From NCBI GenBank assembly GCA_004026145.2, contig CP034995.1:1818226-1882225 (forward strand): DNA of 64,000 bases, in the 5' to 3' direction. The position numbers and the translations under genes were made by a program. The DNA is from Takifugu bimaculatus. Its lineage: Eukaryota; Chordata; Actinopteri; Tetraodontiformes; Tetraodontidae. The notes below the pieces were generated by a model. The model saw nothing but the letters and a program-made list of their open reading frames with translations. It was not told the DNA's origin and did not search any database. How positions within the stretch are numbered: position 1 is the first letter of the stretch; each line of letters starts with the position of its first letter. Positions 62,125 through 64,000 of this stretch are shown here, in pieces.

Positions 62125-63745
62125 ATGGCTGCGCTCACCAATGTCCCCTTTCTGCTCTCATTCGGTGAGTAAGATGTTCATCTAATGCTTATTTAATGTG
62201 ACATCAATAATAGACTGATACTGTCATATTATCTCAACCAGTCATTGGACTTTATCTTATAATAATTAAAAACTTTGCAAAATTAAAAGACAAATAAAAA
62301 ATTTGGTTGTCTATTTGGGTTAACTTTAGGTTTCAGAGCAAAAAATGGCATATTCTTTATAGTAATGGGTCTATTTTGGGTTGCGATTACTCGTGATCAA
62401 TCTCCAGCAGCCCTGTGATTACACTGACTAAAAATTTATTTAATAGCACTGATATATTGACATTTTCTATAGAGTAAATAAGCTCCAACATCTTTTGCTG
62501 TGACCTTTTTATTTAGGGCTGACAGTGACCACAGAGGTGGATCTTCAGAAGAGAATCATCGCTGGGAGAGACTGTAATGATCAAGAACGCCCATATCATG
62601 TAAAATTTGAACATCCCCCTGGTTCTAATCGCTGTGGAGGCTCTTTGATCAGTGATCGCTGGATCCTGACAGCAGCTCACTGCTGGAATGAGTGAGGAAA
62701 TAACTCGATTTTTATTATTGCAACACTGACAGTGATCATTTCATTTAAGGGGTACATTTAAATAACATAGACTTCAGTAGTTATGTTTTTCTTTTAAATT
62801 TCATCTATTTTAGTTCTATCCCCATGAAAGCAATTTTAAGTCCCCATCCTGGACCAGGACAGGAAGCACTATTCTTCCGATCACCTCGTTTTTTAAATGA
62901 GGGGTCTCGCCGACCTGACATCATGTTGTTGGAACTAGAACAAACAACTACAACTCCATTTATACCTCTGCCTGACTGTGAAAATAGGCGTATACAACAG
63001 TAAGTTTTATCCTCTTCCTAATTTCTTAAGAGCTTAGTTCTTTCAGAACCAAATAAAAATGAAACTCAAACCAATATTTTTTTCTGGATGTTAGGGGAGA
63101 TGTGGTGCAGATCGCAGGATATGGATCCAATCAAGTGGACCGTGAAAACAAAAAAAGTCTGATGATTCTGTTTCTGCTTACAACTGATATGAGCACGTTC
63201 TTGAGAATGATTATTGATTTGTATATTATGCATATTTACCAATAACTGACAGAGAGTTAAAGCCTTGTTTTCAGCTTACAGTTAGAATGGATTTATCATT
63301 CATCTTTAAATATAAAATTGGTTTATTTCATCACTGTATTTAAGTTACGTAGCAAAATAAGATTATTCTAATCTTTTCCTTTTTAGTCCCTGCTAAAGTA
63401 CAGGTTCTTCAGTGTGCAGACTTCACAGTTGAAGACAGGGAAACATTCATGGATATAAAAAACAATGTCACTACACACGTTTTCCGTGTCAACACCGACC
63501 AGGCGGACACCTCCCCAGTGGGTTTTTTAAGATTTTATACATGGCATGTTTCTAATAAATATCACACTTATCAAAGTTCATCTCTGTGACAGGGTGATTC
63601 TGGCGGCGGAGTGGAGTTCGACAATGCCATCTATGGAGTTATTATAGAAGCTGGACATACTACTGCTCATGCTGCAAAAGCTGCATTTGCGGATGTCTGC
63701 CACTACATCGACTCGATCAAACAAATCATGGCACTTCATGTGTGA
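62125..63745 (+). CDS. Copy F: secreted trypsin-like serine protease
   Basis: Exons 62125-62164, 62517-62691, 62814-62999, 63095-63156, 63387-63517 and 63593-63745 join in phase to 248 residues. Signal peptide MAALTNVPFLLSFG; LQKR/IIAG activation site; His in TAAHC, Asp in RPDIMLLEL, Ser in GDSGGG; Asp189 in ADTSPGDS. Exon 4 includes IAGYGSN and uses the weak GTCTG donor, as in D. Intron 1 is longer than in D and E. Introns 3-5 and the early 3' flank match D and E closely, but exons 3, 5 and 6 differ. The AATAAA found downstream of D and E is deleted here. Confidence 0.85.
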
Positions 63746-64000
63746 TTAGCTCACTAGCATGTTTTACACATCTAAACAAGTGACCAGTCATTAAATTTGC
63801 ATCTGATTACTCTGCATTTAATTGATTTTCTTTCATGCCCAATGATGTTTCATCCTTTGACGTTGAATGTGATCCTTCAATGTCATTTCAATGTTTCAAC
63901 AGCAAACTATATAATGTGTTTAGTGGTTATTTCAATTATGAAATCAGCATTTTGAAAGTAAAACAAGAGAATTTCCCAGAACATTTCCCTGCTACAGCAG
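63746..64000 (+). other. 3' flank of copy F
   Basis: Matches the D and E 3' flank except for about 75 missing bases near 63890 that include the poly(A) signal. Confidence 0.6.

Overview
This is vertebrate nuclear DNA, almost certainly from a teleost fish. Genes are split by short introns with GT-AG borders. A CutA homologue and a somatostatin receptor sit tail to tail. The repeats (CR1/L2/Rex-type LINEs with short 3' tandem tails, hAT relics, solo LTRs, long CA/TC tracts) are those of fish genomes. Nothing bacterial is present: no operons, CRISPR arrays, rRNA or tRNA genes were seen.

Layout. 1-4.7 kb: no recognisable gene, several microsatellites. 4.7-6.55 kb: cuta (+), five coding exons. 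7.56-9.16 kb: a two-exon somatostatin receptor, best match sstr5 (-). 9.2-13.6 kb: mostly empty, with one GC-rich patch that could be an upstream sstr5 exon. 13.65-63.75 kb: a tandem cluster of six-exon trypsin-fold (S1A) serine protease genes, all on the + strand. I call the copies G (13.7 kb), A (19.4), B (28.0), C (42.1), D (45.4), E (52.5) and F (62.1); further exon relics lie at 21.9, 30.8, 44.9 and 51.1 kb. A, B, D and F have open frames with an intact His/Asp/Ser triad and Asp189. C and E are broken. G has a fully open frame but has lost the catalytic His and Ser and the activation site.

The cluster grew by segmental duplication. Units A (18.26-26.93 kb), B (26.93-41.03 kb) and C (41.03-45.2 kb) share an upstream region plus protease; A and B also carry pieces of a reverse-strand endogenous retrovirus. 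The A/B and B/C junctions are the same gag-to-protease join. Units D (45.2-50.4 kb) and E (52.2-57.3 kb) share a protease, a LINE scrap, a hAT relic and the 3' end of a rac2-like GTPase gene. Unit B keeps the fullest retrovirus: gag/zinc knuckle, protease, an unassigned ~180-residue domain, RT, RNase H, integrase and env, all decayed. A CpG-rich promoter-like block and exons of a cellular-looking gene lie between integrase and env.

The strongest biological signal is in the proteases. Between near-identical copies the introns hardly differ, while exons 5 and 6 differ heavily: by hand count about 34 of 131 bases in exon 5 of D versus E, against 1 of about 75 in the adjoining intron. Accelerated exon change of this kind is known from venom and immune protease families and suggests an arms-race role, but the actual function cannot be read from the sequence. 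All copies, dead ones included, keep an HPGPG motif (HPCPG in one relic) in the loop where trypsins usually carry their calcium-binding segment.
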